This document shows positions 1-8,578 of a stretch of 45,455 nucleotides of DNA, piece by piece. Position 1 is the first letter of the stretch. Each line of letters opens with the position of its first letter. The translations under genes and the position numbers were made by a program. Under the pieces are notes generated by a model. That model made no database searches. It was not told the origin of the DNA and worked only from the letters and a program-made list of their open reading frames with translations. Source of the stretch: Opitutus sp. GAS368 (GTDB taxonomy: Bacteria; Verrucomicrobiota; Verrucomicrobiia; Opitutales; Opitutaceae); NCBI GenBank assembly GCA_945903465.1, contig CAMDOF010000048.1:1-45455 (forward strand), read 5' to 3'.

Positions 1-1
1 C

Positions 2-259
2 CTCGTGGATTTCTGGGCGCCGTGGTGCGGCCCGTGCAAGGCCATCGCGCCCATTCTCGAGCAATTGGCGACGGAACTGGAGGGTAAATTGACCGTCGCC
101 AAGGTGAACATCGACGACCACGAATCAGTCGCGACGCAGTTCAACATCCGAGCGATCCCCACGATGCTCGTTTTTAAGAACGGTCAACTGGTGGAAACTC
201 TCGTCGGCATGCAGACTAAAGATAAGCTTCACGCCAAGCTCACCCCTCATTTGATTTGA
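2..259 (+). CDS. trxA: Thioredoxin (5' end cut off by window edge)
   Basis: The C-terminal 85 residues or so of a thioredoxin, a cytoplasmic disulfide reductase. The redox motif WCGPC lies in the context FWAPWCGPCK just inside the window edge. The cis-proline loop (RAIPTMLVFKNG) and the glycine of the last strand (LVGMQ) are also present, and the chain ends in a typical final helix. The frame is open to the window edge and the family is about 105-110 aa, so roughly 20 N-terminal residues, including the true start, are missing. The GTG at position 5 encodes the conserved Val of VDFW and is unlikely to be the start. The gene converges on menA, with only about 25 bp between the stop codons. Confidence 0.95.
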   Translation, partial: LVDFWAPWCGPCKAIAPILEQLATELEGKLTVAKVNIDDHESVATQFNIRAIPTMLVFKNGQLVETLVGMQTKDKLHAKLTPHLI

Positions 260-268
260 GGGGGCACC

Positions 269-285
269 GCGGCGGGAAACGCCGC
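269..285. terminator. Hairpin between convergent trxA and menA
   Basis: A perfect 6-bp GC stem (gcggcg / cgccgc) with a 5-nt ggaaa loop occupies almost the whole gap between the two stop codons. There is no T-tract on either side, so it may be a bidirectional transcript-end hairpin rather than a classical intrinsic terminator. Confidence 0.4.
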
Positions 286-1202
286 TAGAGCAGGAGACCG
301 GCCGCCAAGAGCGCGGCGTATGACGCCAGCAATTTTCCGGTCGACCCGAGGAGCGCAATGAGTTCAGCGGGGGTCTGGCTTTCCCGAAGGCGCCGCGCCT
401 GCCGCCAGCCCCACGGCACCAACAGCAGCGGCAGAAGCCAGCCGAAGTGCGAAAAGTGCACCGCCAAGACAAGCGGGATGAGGAACGTTACAACCAGAGA
501 GCCGTTGAACTGCCCGCGCGCCGCCCGACGCCCCCAGCGCACCACCAAGGTACGCTTGTTGGCCGCGGTGTCGGTCTCCATGTCGCGATAATTGTTCACG
601 ACAAGAATATTTGCAGCCAAGAGGCCCACGGGAATCGCCGCGACGATCACTTCGGTCGTCAGGTCCCCCGCTTGGATAAAGTAAGTCCCGCCAACCGCAA
701 TTAAACCGAAGAATACGAAAACGAAAAGATCGCCCAGTCCTAGATAGGCGAGTGGCCAAGGTCCGCCGGTGTAACCGATACCACCGGCGATACTCGCCAA
801 GCCCAGAGCGAGCATCCACGGCCCGCCTCGAGCGAGCAGACCTAGGCCCACCAAAAAACCCGCGGCGAAAACCGCCAGCATGGCCCGCCGCATGGCGTCT
901 GGTGACACCAACCCGGCCGCCACCGCACGCCGGGGGCCCACGCGCGCGGCCGAATCCGCACCCCGCAGAAAATCGTAATAGTCGTTCGCAAAGTTCGCCC
1001 CGATCTGCATCAGCAAGGCGAAGCTGAGGCAGAGCATAGCCGCCCAAAGGTTGAAGTGACCGGCTTGCGCCGCCAGCGCGGAACCGACGAGCACCGGCGC
1101 CGTCGCCGCCGAGAGGGTGCGCGGCCGCGTGGCGCTGATCCAGATCGCGAGGCGGGACTCGGCGACGACGGGCACCTTATCCACGGGCGCCGCTCTGCGC
1201 AT
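285..1202 (-). CDS. menA: 1,4-dihydroxy-2-naphthoate polyprenyltransferase (MenA, UbiA family)
   Basis: Integral membrane prenyltransferase that attaches the polyprenyl chain to 1,4-dihydroxy-2-naphthoate in menaquinone synthesis. At 305 aa it has the usual length. The first Asp-rich prenyl-diphosphate/Mg site is NDYYDFLRGAD (about 73-83). The second is the NNYRDMETD region (about 203-211), with D207 and D211. The N-terminus has the WISATRPRTL motif typical of MenA, and hydrophobic helices run through the chain. The start lies 26 bp inside the upstream membrane-protein gene, suggesting co-transcription and coupling. No other men gene is in the window. It could be another UbiA prenyltransferase, but the N-terminal motif favours MenA. 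Confidence 0.93.
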   Translation of the reverse strand: MRRAAPVDKVPVVAESRLAIWISATRPRTLSAATAPVLVGSALAAQAGHFNLWAAMLCLSFALLMQIGANFANDYYDFLRGADSAARVGPRRAVAAGLVSPDAMRRAMLAVFAAGFLVGLGLLARGGPWMLALGLASIAGGIGYTGGPWPLAYLGLGDLFVFVFFGLIAVGGTYFIQAGDLTTEVIVAAIPVGLLAANILVVNNYRDMETDTAANKRTLVVRWGRRAARGQFNGSLVVTFLIPLVLAVHFSHFGWLLPLLLVPWGWRQARRLRESQTPAELIALLGSTGKLLASYAALLAAGLLL

Positions 1203-1923
1203 AAATAGCGAGCGGCCGGCGGGCCAGCATACTCAGCAGTACCGGCAGGAAGCAGAGCACGCCAGAGTAGAGCGCGTAAATATCGCCCAAGCGGCCGAAG
1301 AAATAGCTGAATCCTACAATCAAGCCCGCGTAGATCGTCAAGAATACCGAGGCTTCCGCGACGAGTGGGATGAACGCCCAGATCGAAATGAAAGCCAACG
1401 CGGCGCTGCGGTGATCACCGAGCCCCAAAGAAAGCCCCGCAATAAAAAAAATCGGTGGATAAAACGAGAGTCGATTACTCTCAAAACGCACCGCTTGGAT
1501 CAGCAGGCCCACCAGCAAAAGCCCACAGCGCACGACCAATAATTTCCCACCGGAGCCACCGGGGGCATCCGCGGAGAGGGCGACAAGGAAGGGCGCAAGT
1601 TTGAGGCGAAGCCATTCGACACCGGAGCCACCGGGGGCATCCGCGGAGAGGGCGACGGCGGGAGCATACCCAAAGCCACCCATGATGAGCACGCTTCCGG
1701 CACTCGCACGGCACAGGTCAAGATAATTCCTTAATTTTGAAAACTCCGTGCGAGGGCTAATCTTCGGCCGCCCCGGCTCGCGATCCTTCCACGGATCCGT
1801 AATCCGCGCACTCGTCGCGCTGCGACGCCGTCGCTTGAGCAGGGACACCACCCGACGAAACCAATGACGCGGGAACCAAAGAAGAATTAACGCTAACAAC
1901 AAAAAATTTAAATCGACCGTCAT
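1177..1923 (-). CDS. Hypothetical multi-pass membrane protein with in-frame duplicated segment
   Basis: A 248-aa protein of unknown function. It has an N-terminal hydrophobic segment (about 5-17), a very basic stretch (about 20-45, with RRRRS), and about four hydrophobic helices in the second half (about 130-245). In the loop region the peptide VALSADAPGGSG occurs twice, encoded by an exact 37-bp DNA duplication, so this stretch looks inserted rather than ancestral. The gene overlaps the start of menA by 26 bp and follows the TPR gene by 85 bp on the same strand. I do not recognise the family. The hydrophobic pattern and operon position support a real gene; the N-terminal third is the least certain part. 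Confidence 0.6.
   Translation of the reverse strand: MTVDLNFLLLALILLWFPRHWFRRVVSLLKRRRRSATSARITDPWKDREPGRPKISPRTEFSKLRNYLDLCRASAGSVLIMGGFGYAPAVALSADAPGGSGVEWLRLKLAPFLVALSADAPGGSGGKLLVVRCGLLLVGLLIQAVRFESNRLSFYPPIFFIAGLSLGLGDHRSAALAFISIWAFIPLVAEASVFLTIYAGLIVGFSYFFGRLGDIYALYSGVLCFLPVLLSMLARRPLAIYAQSGARG
1548..1656. repeat. 37-bp exact direct repeat inside a coding region
   Basis: Two identical 37-bp copies lie at 1548-1584 and 1620-1656, 72 bp apart start to start, so both are read in the same frame of the minus-strand gene and both encode LSADAPGGSG. Each copy contains the 8-bp palindrome tccgcgga. The 35 bp between them is not repeated. I saw no further copy in the window. Confidence 0.9.
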
Positions 1924-2008
1924 CGAGGTGAAGAGAAAGGCTCCTCTCGGATATTTTTACAACCAAGCAAAAATTAATTTATGGCATCGGCCGGCGCCAC
2001 GGGAAGAT

Positions 2009-2788
2009 TCAGCGCGCCGGCTGATAGCGATTATTGGCTGGAACCGCCAATTCCCGCTCAAGATCGCGAATTCGCCCGAGGACGACGGGGCCTCCGGCGC
2101 CTTCGTCGTTGGTCGGCAACTCAGGGTGGAGCTTGACTAACCAAGCGAGCGCCTCGGCGGAGCGGCCCGCGCGGCGCAGTAATTCCCCATGCAAGCGCGC
2201 GGCAAAATACGGCGCGCGCGGCTGCTGCCACGCCCGCCGATAACTCTCTGCGGCTCCTGCCAGGTCCTTGAGTTGATTCAACTGGATATTGGCACGCTCG
2301 ACCCAAAGGTCCGCACTCAGCGGGTGATACCGCATGGCGCGGTCGATCTGCTGGAGCGCCGCCTCCCCCTGCTGCTGCTTAAACTTCGCCTGGATCGCGG
2401 GCGACACGGCCGTAAAGCCACCCGCGGTCTCAATTCTCCAAGCCGGAAAATCATACGCCATGATCCGCGCGCTATTCAGCCAGAAATAAACGGGTCGCGG
2501 ATCCAGCGTCGTAACCAGGCCCAAGAGCGTCTCCGTCGCCGGCAAATCGCGCGCCTCCCACGCCACATACATCCGCACCCAAGACGCATCCGCCACCAAC
2601 GCGCGAAACCCACCGAGCAACGCCAGCGTGACCCCTTGCCCAGCCGCCGCCGCCGCCGAATCGAGCCGGAGCGCCGGTTCGGCCTCCCGCGTCGCCCGCC
2701 ACACCGGCTCCACAAATTTCCCGAGCCCGGCACCAGCGACCACCAGCGAAACGATGGCCAGAAGAAGAGTAAGCCCCTTAGATTTCAC
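2009..2788 (-). CDS. Membrane-anchored tetratricopeptide-repeat protein
   Basis: A 259-aa protein with a hydrophobic N-terminal anchor or signal (about 6-24) followed by helical repeats of TPR type. The clearest unit is about 145-200 (ALQQIDRAMRYHPLSADLW, then LAGAAESYRRAWQQ). The middle region has Trp/Tyr-rich helices (ASWVRMYVAWEARD). The function is unknown; TPR proteins act as scaffolds. Its start overlaps the end of the ABC permease by 11 bp, so it probably works with the exporter. Confidence 0.75.
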   Translation of the reverse strand: MKSKGLTLLLAIVSLVVAGAGLGKFVEPVWRATREAEPALRLDSAAAAAGQGVTLALLGGFRALVADASWVRMYVAWEARDLPATETLLGLVTTLDPRPVYFWLNSARIMAYDFPAWRIETAGGFTAVSPAIQAKFKQQQGEAALQQIDRAMRYHPLSADLWVERANIQLNQLKDLAGAAESYRRAWQQPRAPYFAARLHGELLRRAGRSAEALAWLVKLHPELPTNDEGAGGPVVLGRIRDLERELAVPANNRYQPAR

Positions 2789-3617
2789 GTTGCCGAAAGC
2801 TCACAACGGCCAAGCCACAGGCCACGCCAATATAACCCAGCGCATACAACGCGACGCGCGCGACGTGCCACCAAGGCAGGGCCTCGCCGACGTTCAAGCC
2901 ATCCGCCAGCGCAAACAGTTGAAAATTCGGAAAGGCCGTCGCAATCAATCCGCTCATGCCGCGACCTAACCAAGAGCCGCCGCGCGCGTACGCATCCTGC
3001 GCCAGATACTGGAGATGCCCGATCACCAGAATAAAAAAGCCCGTCACTACTGTGAAAAGCTGGGTCTGGGCGAAGCTCGCCACCAGCAACGTAAACGCCG
3101 CCAAAACCGCCAACTTAAGCCATTGTAAAACACCCGCAAAAATCACGTTGGAATAACTCACGAATGCGCCCAGTCCACTCGCCTCGGGAAAATCGCGCAG
3201 CAGTTGCGCCTCACGCGACGCCAGCACTTGAATCAAGAGCAGCGTCACCACCGTGCAAAATACACCGGCAACGAAGGCCAGCCCAATGAATTTCCCCAAA
3301 ATAAACTCCGCACGCCAAACCGGCTTCGCCAGCAACGTGAGGACAGTGCGGTTTTCAATCTCGCTAAAAAAAAGCTGGGCCGTCGCCGTGATGACGAGAG
3401 CCGCCCCAAAAAATGCCATCACCCCAAAGCCGCAATCGGCGAGAAACTTGAGCTCAGGCGCCCCAAAGTTAAAATCCCGCAGGGAACGTGCCCCCAGCAC
3501 AAACGCCGCCGCCAGCACCCCCACAAAGCCGTAGAGCTTCTGGCGGGCCGCCTCCCGCACTGTGTTAAACGCAATCAGTCGCGTCCGCCGCAGAGAAAAC
3601 GTTACGCGCGTCATCAT
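2778..3617 (-). CDS. ABC-2 type transporter permease
   Basis: A polytopic permease of the ABC-2/NosY-like type, with about six hydrophobic segments and the conserved cytoplasmic stretch SEIENRTVLTLLAKPV (about 85-100) followed by GKFIGL, typical of this class. I chose the ATG at 3617 because it overlaps the ATPase stop in an ATGA arrangement, a sign of translational coupling. An in-frame ATG at 3635 would add six basic residues, and one at 3614 would remove one. The substrate cannot be read from sequence; such pairs export lipids, drugs or envelope components. Confidence 0.9.
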   Translation of the reverse strand: MMTRVTFSLRRTRLIAFNTVREAARQKLYGFVGVLAAAFVLGARSLRDFNFGAPELKFLADCGFGVMAFFGAALVITATAQLFFSEIENRTVLTLLAKPVWRAEFILGKFIGLAFVAGVFCTVVTLLLIQVLASREAQLLRDFPEASGLGAFVSYSNVIFAGVLQWLKLAVLAAFTLLVASFAQTQLFTVVTGFFILVIGHLQYLAQDAYARGGSWLGRGMSGLIATAFPNFQLFALADGLNVGEALPWWHVARVALYALGYIGVACGLAVVSFRQREI

Positions 3618-4486
3618 TTTTTTTTGCCGACGCAATCGAGGAAAATCTGATCTAGCCGTGCTTTCGGCGCCGCCACCATTTCTAGGGTGTGCCCACGCGA
3701 CTCCAACCAGGCGCGGAGCTCCTGCAACTCGGCCGCTGGTAGCGTCGGCACGAGCAACGCCTGCCGATCAGCGCGCCCCACCAGCTCACGCACCGCGCCC
3801 TCCAGCATGAGCCTGCCCCGATCGAGAATCGCCACGCGGTCGCAGATATCCTCAATCTGACCAAGCAAGTGCGAGGTGATCAGCACTGTTTTGCCTTGAG
3901 CCTTCAGCGAAAGGATGAGCTCGGTGATCGCGGCGGCCCCCACGGGATCGACGCCCGCGGTCGGTTCATCGAGAATGAGCAAGCGGGGATGATGCACGAT
4001 TGCCTGGGCGAGCCCGATCCGTTGCAACATTCCCTTCGAATACGTCTCGATCCGACGATCCGCCGCCGCAGTTAAGCCGACGGTCGCGATCACCTCGGCC
4101 ACCCGCTCCGCCAAAGCCTTGCCGTGAAGGCCGCCCAGCTCCGCATAAAACCGCACAAGCTCGCGCCCCGTCAGGTAACGATAAAAATACGGAGATTCCG
4201 GCAAATAGCCCACCTCGCGCCGCGCTTCGACGCACGTGCTCGCGACGCCGAATACTTCGCAGTGACCGGCCGTCGGCGCGAGGAGACCGAGGATCATCTT
4301 GATCGTCGTACTTTTACCCGAGCCATTGGGACCAAGCAGCCCATAGACCTGCCCCGCCTCCACCCGCAGATCCAACCGATCAACGGCGCGCAGCTTCAAA
4401 CCACGCAGCCCCGTAGAAAAATCTTTAATCAATCCCCGCAACTCGAGCGCCGGGGAGACGCGATCGGCGTGCTGTTCGGTAGCCAT
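3614..4486 (-). CDS. ABC transporter ATP-binding protein
   Basis: A 290-aa nucleotide-binding subunit of an ABC-2 exporter. It has Walker A GPNGSGKST (52-60), a signature loop degenerate from LSGGQ to YSKGM (149-153), Walker B LLILDEP (169-175) followed by TAGVD, and the H-loop in ITSHLLGQ. The YSKGM signature is normal for the CcmA/NatA-like subclass. The C-terminal extension of about 70 residues ends in a Lys run. The acylphosphatase gene ends 3 bp upstream and the permease overlaps downstream, so this is a tight operon. Confidence 0.94.
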   Translation of the reverse strand: MATEQHADRVSPALELRGLIKDFSTGLRGLKLRAVDRLDLRVEAGQVYGLLGPNGSGKSTTIKMILGLLAPTAGHCEVFGVASTCVEARREVGYLPESPYFYRYLTGRELVRFYAELGGLHGKALAERVAEVIATVGLTAAADRRIETYSKGMLQRIGLAQAIVHHPRLLILDEPTAGVDPVGAAAITELILSLKAQGKTVLITSHLLGQIEDICDRVAILDRGRLMLEGAVRELVGRADRQALLVPTLPAAELQELRAWLESRGHTLEMVAAPKARLDQIFLDCVGKKK

Positions 4487-4489
4487 CCG

Positions 4490-4765
4490 CTATTTAATCA
4501 GAAAACCTTGGAACTGGGCCGCGCGCCGGCCGCTGGTACGTTCCGTTTTCCTGATATGGCCGTGCATTTTATCCGCCACCGCCTCCACAAAAGCCGTCAC
4601 TTCCCCAAGCGCACCCTCCCCTTCCATTTGCACCCGACCATCGGCAAGATTCATCACGTAACCCGCCACCTCAAATTCCTTGGCCACCTGCAGAACCGCG
4701 TAACGAAATCCCACGCCCTGCACATGGCCGGTGAAAATAACGAGTTCATGGTGCACATCAGGCAT
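4490..4765 (-). CDS. acyP: Acylphosphatase
   Basis: A small cytoplasmic enzyme that hydrolyses carboxyl-phosphate bonds. At 91 aa it matches the family length. The phosphate-binding loop is GHVQGVGFR (13-21) with catalytic Arg21, and Asn39 in YVMNLADGRV is the second catalytic residue. I chose the ATG at 4765 because the alignable domain begins a few residues later; the frame stays open upstream to 4846 but that part does not resemble the family. The stop is 3 bp before the ATPase start. Confidence 0.92.
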   Translation of the reverse strand: MPDVHHELVIFTGHVQGVGFRYAVLQVAKEFEVAGYVMNLADGRVQMEGEGALGEVTAFVEAVADKMHGHIRKTERTSGRRAAQFQGFLIK

Positions 4766-4992
4766 AAAAAAAGAGTTAAGGTCCGATCCCCGATCGTACA
4801 ATCCGCAAAATAATTTTGCCGGCGGCCGCCCTCGTGACTCAACCAACCACCCAAGAGCAAGCTCTCACTGCGCCGGACGATCGCCCCCGTTGGCCACCCG
4901 CGGGCAGTCGACCACCCGCGCCCGCCTCGCCGCCCAAGCCCGGATCGCGGGGCTGCTTTCCAACCAGCCGACGCCCCCTCGCGCGAGGCCAC

Positions 4993-5562
4993 TCAGTCAT
5001 AGTCATGGAGGGCGGGGTCTCGCCGCGGTCCTGTCCGCCGCAAGCGAAACCGATGACGCGGTTCGCGCGGATCCGGCGCCCCACCGGCTCCGACGGCCGC
5101 CGGACCTTCCCCAAAGCCCTCGTCGGCCCCATCCGCGGTCTCGCCACCACCTAGTTGCGACTCCAACGAGTCGGGATCGGCGCCTTCCTCCAGCTTCCGC
5201 ACGACTTCTTCCATTTCGCCGTCGATCTTTTCCCCCGACAGGTCCGCCATGCGCCGCATCATTCTCGCCATCGCCTTCGGATCATTTTCATCCACACTCG
5301 AAAATTCCTTTTCCATCGCGCCCATGGCTGAATCCATCCGCGCGTCCTCCGCGGGATCTGCGCCCACGCCTAAGTCGGCCTTGGCCTCAACCGCGGCGTC
5401 CTTCCCAGCGCCGCTGGTAATCGCAAAGCCCGAAACCATTTTCTTCAGCTGAAATTGCGGGTTATCCGGGCACTTCGGCGTCAGGTTCCCCTGCGCGAAG
5501 GTCTTCGCATAAAATTGATAGATCGTGTGATTACGCTCACAGTAATACTCGTAAATAGGCAT
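4993..5562 (-). CDS. FmdB-family zinc-ribbon-like protein with reduced metal site
   Basis: The N-terminus MPIYEYYC is the hallmark of FmdB/CxxC_CxxC_SSSS small regulatory proteins. Here the usual two CxxC pairs are reduced to single cysteines (C8 and the Cys of PKCPDNP) plus a His (ERNH), so a standard zinc ribbon may not form. About 110 acidic residues follow, with a Met-rich segment (KAMARMMRRMADLSGEK) and an EEVVRKLEEG helix, then a low-complexity Gly/Asp/Arg tail. I chose the ATG at 5562 because it begins the family motif; the frame is open to 5661. FmdB proteins were named from formamidase operons, but their biochemical role is not established. Confidence 0.75.
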   Translation of the reverse strand: MPIYEYYCERNHTIYQFYAKTFAQGNLTPKCPDNPQFQLKKMVSGFAITSGAGKDAAVEAKADLGVGADPAEDARMDSAMGAMEKEFSSVDENDPKAMARMMRRMADLSGEKIDGEMEEVVRKLEEGADPDSLESQLGGGETADGADEGFGEGPAAVGAGGAPDPREPRHRFRLRRTGPRRDPALHDYD

Positions 5563-5710
5563 ACGCAGGCCGTTGATAAATATCCCCGCCTCGGGGCGCA
5601 AGCCGAGGGTCCATTTCCCCGGAAAAATCTGCCTGGGCAAAACGCCGGGTGTGAAAACCATCTCACGCCGGTCCGCCTCTTCGCCAGACAGTGATGAAGA
5701 CCTTTCGCCT

Positions 5711-6880
5711 TCAGCCCAACTGGTGGCCGCGTTGGACCGCGTGGGGACCTAGTTTATCCAGCACGCCGGCGAGTCGGCGCCGCTTCGCCTCGGCTTCCGC
5801 AAACATCTCCATCTGCGCCCCACCTTCCTCAAGATTGGAAAAGCGCACCCCCACGAGCCGCAGCGGTCGCCGCTGCGACCACGCCAATCGCAACAAAGGC
5901 GTCACCAGACTGTAGAACGGCCCCTCCAAATCACTCGCCGTCGCCAAGCTACGGCCACGCGCTTCCTGCGTAAAATCCGCATACCGGACCTTGATCGTCA
6001 AGGTCCCCGCCCGCTTTTTATCTGCGCGAATTTTCGGCAGTAACTCATCCACCATCCGCTTCACAACACTCTCGACTTCGCTGAAACCGGCGACGTCGCC
6101 GGCGAAGGTTTCCTGTTGGGAGTAACTTTTCGCGTCAGCCTCCTCCGTCGTCACTTCGCCCGCATCTTCACCCCGCGCGGCGGCGACGCTCTCACGCCAA
6201 CTGGCACCAAACATCGCCACCAGCTCGCGTTCACCTCGTGTCAAAATATCGCCAATAAAATTCAACCCATGCACGGATTTTAAAACCGCCTCCGTCTTGC
6301 TGCCGATCCCGGGCAACTTACCGATCGGCAACGGCGCCAGAAACGCCGCTTCACCGCCGGGCGGAATCACGACAAATCCCGCCGGCTTCCGCAACTTCGA
6401 GGCAATTTGCGCCACGAGTTTATTCGTCGCCAATCCGAACGATACCGGCAACCCCAACTCCTGCAGCAAACGGCTTTGCAACGCCCGCACTTTAACCTCG
6501 ATCGCCGCAATCGAGCTAAGACCGCAAGCCGTCACATCAAGGTAGCCTTCATCGATCGAATTGCGCTGTACGTAGGGGGTCAGCGTTTCACACTGATCAA
6601 ACATCTCCTGCGATTTCTTCGCGTATAGCCCCGGGGTGTGGGGGAGGAGAATTAAATCGGGACATACGCTGAGGGCGCGCCGGGTCGGCATCGGCGTGTA
6701 CACCCCGCACGCCCGCGCCTCGTAACTCGCCGATGAGATGATGCCACGCTCCATCCCTCCCACCGCGCATTTTTTTCCGCGCAAATCCGGACGCAGCGCC
6801 AGTTCGCACGAGACGAAAAAGGCATCGGCGTCGAGATGAACAATCGTGGGAAGCGTTCTCAGCAAGGACCGCCAACGCAT
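5711..6880 (-). CDS. dinB: DNA polymerase IV (Y-family translesion polymerase)
   Basis: A 389-aa error-prone polymerase for lesion bypass. The catalytic carboxylates lie in HLDADAFFVSCE (D17, D19) and NSIDEGYLD (D110, E111). The helix-hairpin-helix thumb motif is KLPGIGSKTE, and the little-finger region begins near residue 250. QMEMFAE near residue 362 resembles a sliding-clamp-binding peptide followed by a short basic tail, as is usual for Pol IV. The protein stands alone, without an imuA/imuB-like partner. I saw no clear LexA box upstream. Confidence 0.94.
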   Translation of the reverse strand: MRWRSLLRTLPTIVHLDADAFFVSCELALRPDLRGKKCAVGGMERGIISSASYEARACGVYTPMPTRRALSVCPDLILLPHTPGLYAKKSQEMFDQCETLTPYVQRNSIDEGYLDVTACGLSSIAAIEVKVRALQSRLLQELGLPVSFGLATNKLVAQIASKLRKPAGFVVIPPGGEAAFLAPLPIGKLPGIGSKTEAVLKSVHGLNFIGDILTRGERELVAMFGASWRESVAAARGEDAGEVTTEEADAKSYSQQETFAGDVAGFSEVESVVKRMVDELLPKIRADKKRAGTLTIKVRYADFTQEARGRSLATASDLEGPFYSLVTPLLRLAWSQRRPLRLVGVRFSNLEEGGAQMEMFAEAEAKRRRLAGVLDKLGPHAVQRGHQLG

Positions 6881-7416
6881 GCGATTCTCGCGCGCGGGTC
6901 AATCATCAGCCACTGCGCGCACGGCGACTTGGAAGCCAGGTTCTCCCGCGCGCGCTACTCCGTTCGCAGACTCACCGCCATTTTAAGGCCGGCAGCCGTC
7001 CGCCACCAGCCGTTGATGAAGACTCCTTGAACCATCGCTGAGCAGTTTGCGTCGCTGCGGCGGCGTTTTCTTTTTCGGTGGCGAATCGCGACAAAACGCG
7101 CAGAGCCGGGCACGAGATCATCGGCGAGGCACCCGCGACGTGAGCACTGGTTCAAGCAGCGAGGGCGGCTACCGGCGCCCTTTTCGGCCGGCCGTGCCGC
7201 CCGGAAAAATGGCCGCCGCTCAGCGCGACCAGACCGACGATCGAGTCGGTTGCGACGCCCGCCGGTTTGAGCTGGCCCCAACGGGCGCGCCGGGCCCGCC
7301 CTGCCGGCAAATCCGGCCCGCGCTTTCGCCGGGTCCTCCTCTTTGCTCAATCTCCACAACCTTCGCCGAAAAGAATTCGTCATTCCGAGGCCATCGGCCC
7401 AACTTCGGCACCCGCT
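6881..7416. other. Gene-free stretch between divergent dinB and CBM9 gene
   Basis: 536 bp with no convincing gene. Open frames of 60-190 codons exist on both strands but give Arg/Pro/Ala-rich translations with no domain, as expected for GC-rich non-coding DNA. Both promoters should lie here. I could not assign -35/-10 boxes with confidence. Confidence 0.6.
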
Positions 7417-8241
7417 ATGTCAAATCACCCCGCTTGTCCGTTGCGTTCTTCACCTCACCGGCACGGGTCACCCCTTGGGCGCAGTTCGCGCTGGGCGCTC
7501 GCGCTCACGTTGATCGCCCTATTTGCAGCGAGCGCGCCTGCCGCCGATTCCGCCGCGATCGTTCCGCCGATCCCACCCGCCCCACGCATCCTCATACCCA
7601 AGCTCACCGCGCAACTCACACTCGATGGAGAATTGAATGAACCCGTCTGGGCCCAAGCCGCGGTGATTCCCTCTTTTTCGCGCAACGACGGCACGGGGCC
7701 CGAGCGCGAGGCCACCACGCTACGTATCTGGTATGACGATACCGCGCTTTACTTGGGTTGGACTTGCCGCGATACCGACATCCAAGCGACTTTCACCGCT
7801 CGCGATAGTAAATTCTGGGAGGAGGAAGTGGTGGAGTTTTTCGTCACCCGCCAAGATCTCGCCCGCTACTATGAATTTCAGTGGAACCCACTGGGCGGCG
7901 TGTTCGACGCCATCATCGACAACGATCTCGATGCGCACGGCTTCTCCAAAAAAATCACAGGCGATTGGAGTTTTACCGCGAGCGGACTGCGCCACGCCGT
8001 CAAAATTCGCGGCACCGTCAGCGACTCCACGGATCGAGACGACCTCTGGCAGGTTGAAGTCACGCTACCATTTGTCGATTTCGCGGGTGCCCCACCAAAA
8101 CCCGGCGAGCAATGGCGTGGAAATTTCTTCCGTTTTAACCGTGGCCGCGGCGTCCCCGCCGACCTGGTTAGCTGGTCGCCTACTCACCGAAAAGGTTTTC
8201 ACGAACCGAGTCGCTTTGGCGTGCTGGAATTCGGACCTTGA
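7417..8241 (+). CDS. Secreted carbohydrate-binding family 9-like protein
   Basis: A 274-aa exported protein with a signal peptide (about 20-43, hydrophobic LALTLIALFAAS then APAAD). The rest is one CBM9/DOMON-like beta-sandwich: LTLDGELNEPVWAQA at its start, LRIWYDDTALYLGWTCRD in the middle, FWEEEVVEFFV, and a C-terminal WRGNFFRFNRG/SRFGVLEF. This fold binds sugar ends or heme in other proteins; here there is no attached catalytic domain. I chose the ATG at 7417 because the signal peptide follows it; the open frame extends back to 7267. Confidence 0.82.
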   Translation: MSNHPACPLRSSPHRHGSPLGRSSRWALALTLIALFAASAPAADSAAIVPPIPPAPRILIPKLTAQLTLDGELNEPVWAQAAVIPSFSRNDGTGPEREATTLRIWYDDTALYLGWTCRDTDIQATFTARDSKFWEEEVVEFFVTRQDLARYYEFQWNPLGGVFDAIIDNDLDAHGFSKKITGDWSFTASGLRHAVKIRGTVSDSTDRDDLWQVEVTLPFVDFAGAPPKPGEQWRGNFFRFNRGRGVPADLVSWSPTHRKGFHEPSRFGVLEFGP

Positions 8242-8578
8242 GAGGGCTCTCCCCGGGGTTTTCCACTGACCGCAGCCTTTTGGAGAACGGAGCCGGTTGC
8301 TGGTTTCGGCCGCGACGCGCGCCACTGGCAGGGGTGTCAAGACGTGCCCATCACGCCGGTCAGATCAAGCGGCTCGCCCGGAACGTGCCCATCGCGCGCG
8401 CTGCCGGGAAGGGCACGAACGTCCCCAAAACACCGATCAGCGCTCCCCCCAAAGAACCAGGTAACTCACCGCTCCCCTACCTTCGGCCCCTCAAAGCACC
8501 TGATTCACGTTCGGGCTGTTCGGACGAGGATTCCATTTCACGCTAGACCCCACTGTCTGCACGCGGCTTCGTAGTGTC
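8242..8578. other. Gene-free stretch upstream of trmO
   Basis: 337 bp with no supported gene. The 11-mer acgtgcccatc occurs twice, at about 8342 and 8383, 41 bp apart; its meaning is unclear. The trmO promoter should lie at its right end. Confidence 0.5.

Noticed and set aside
7130..7180. tRNA-like T-arm (ggttcaagc)
   Set aside because: The flanking bases do not pair as a 5-bp T-stem, and no acceptor or anticodon arm fits.
6955..7383. 142-codon minus-strand frame upstream of dinB
   Set aside because: Basic low-complexity translation without a domain, with overlapping plus-strand frames of equal quality.
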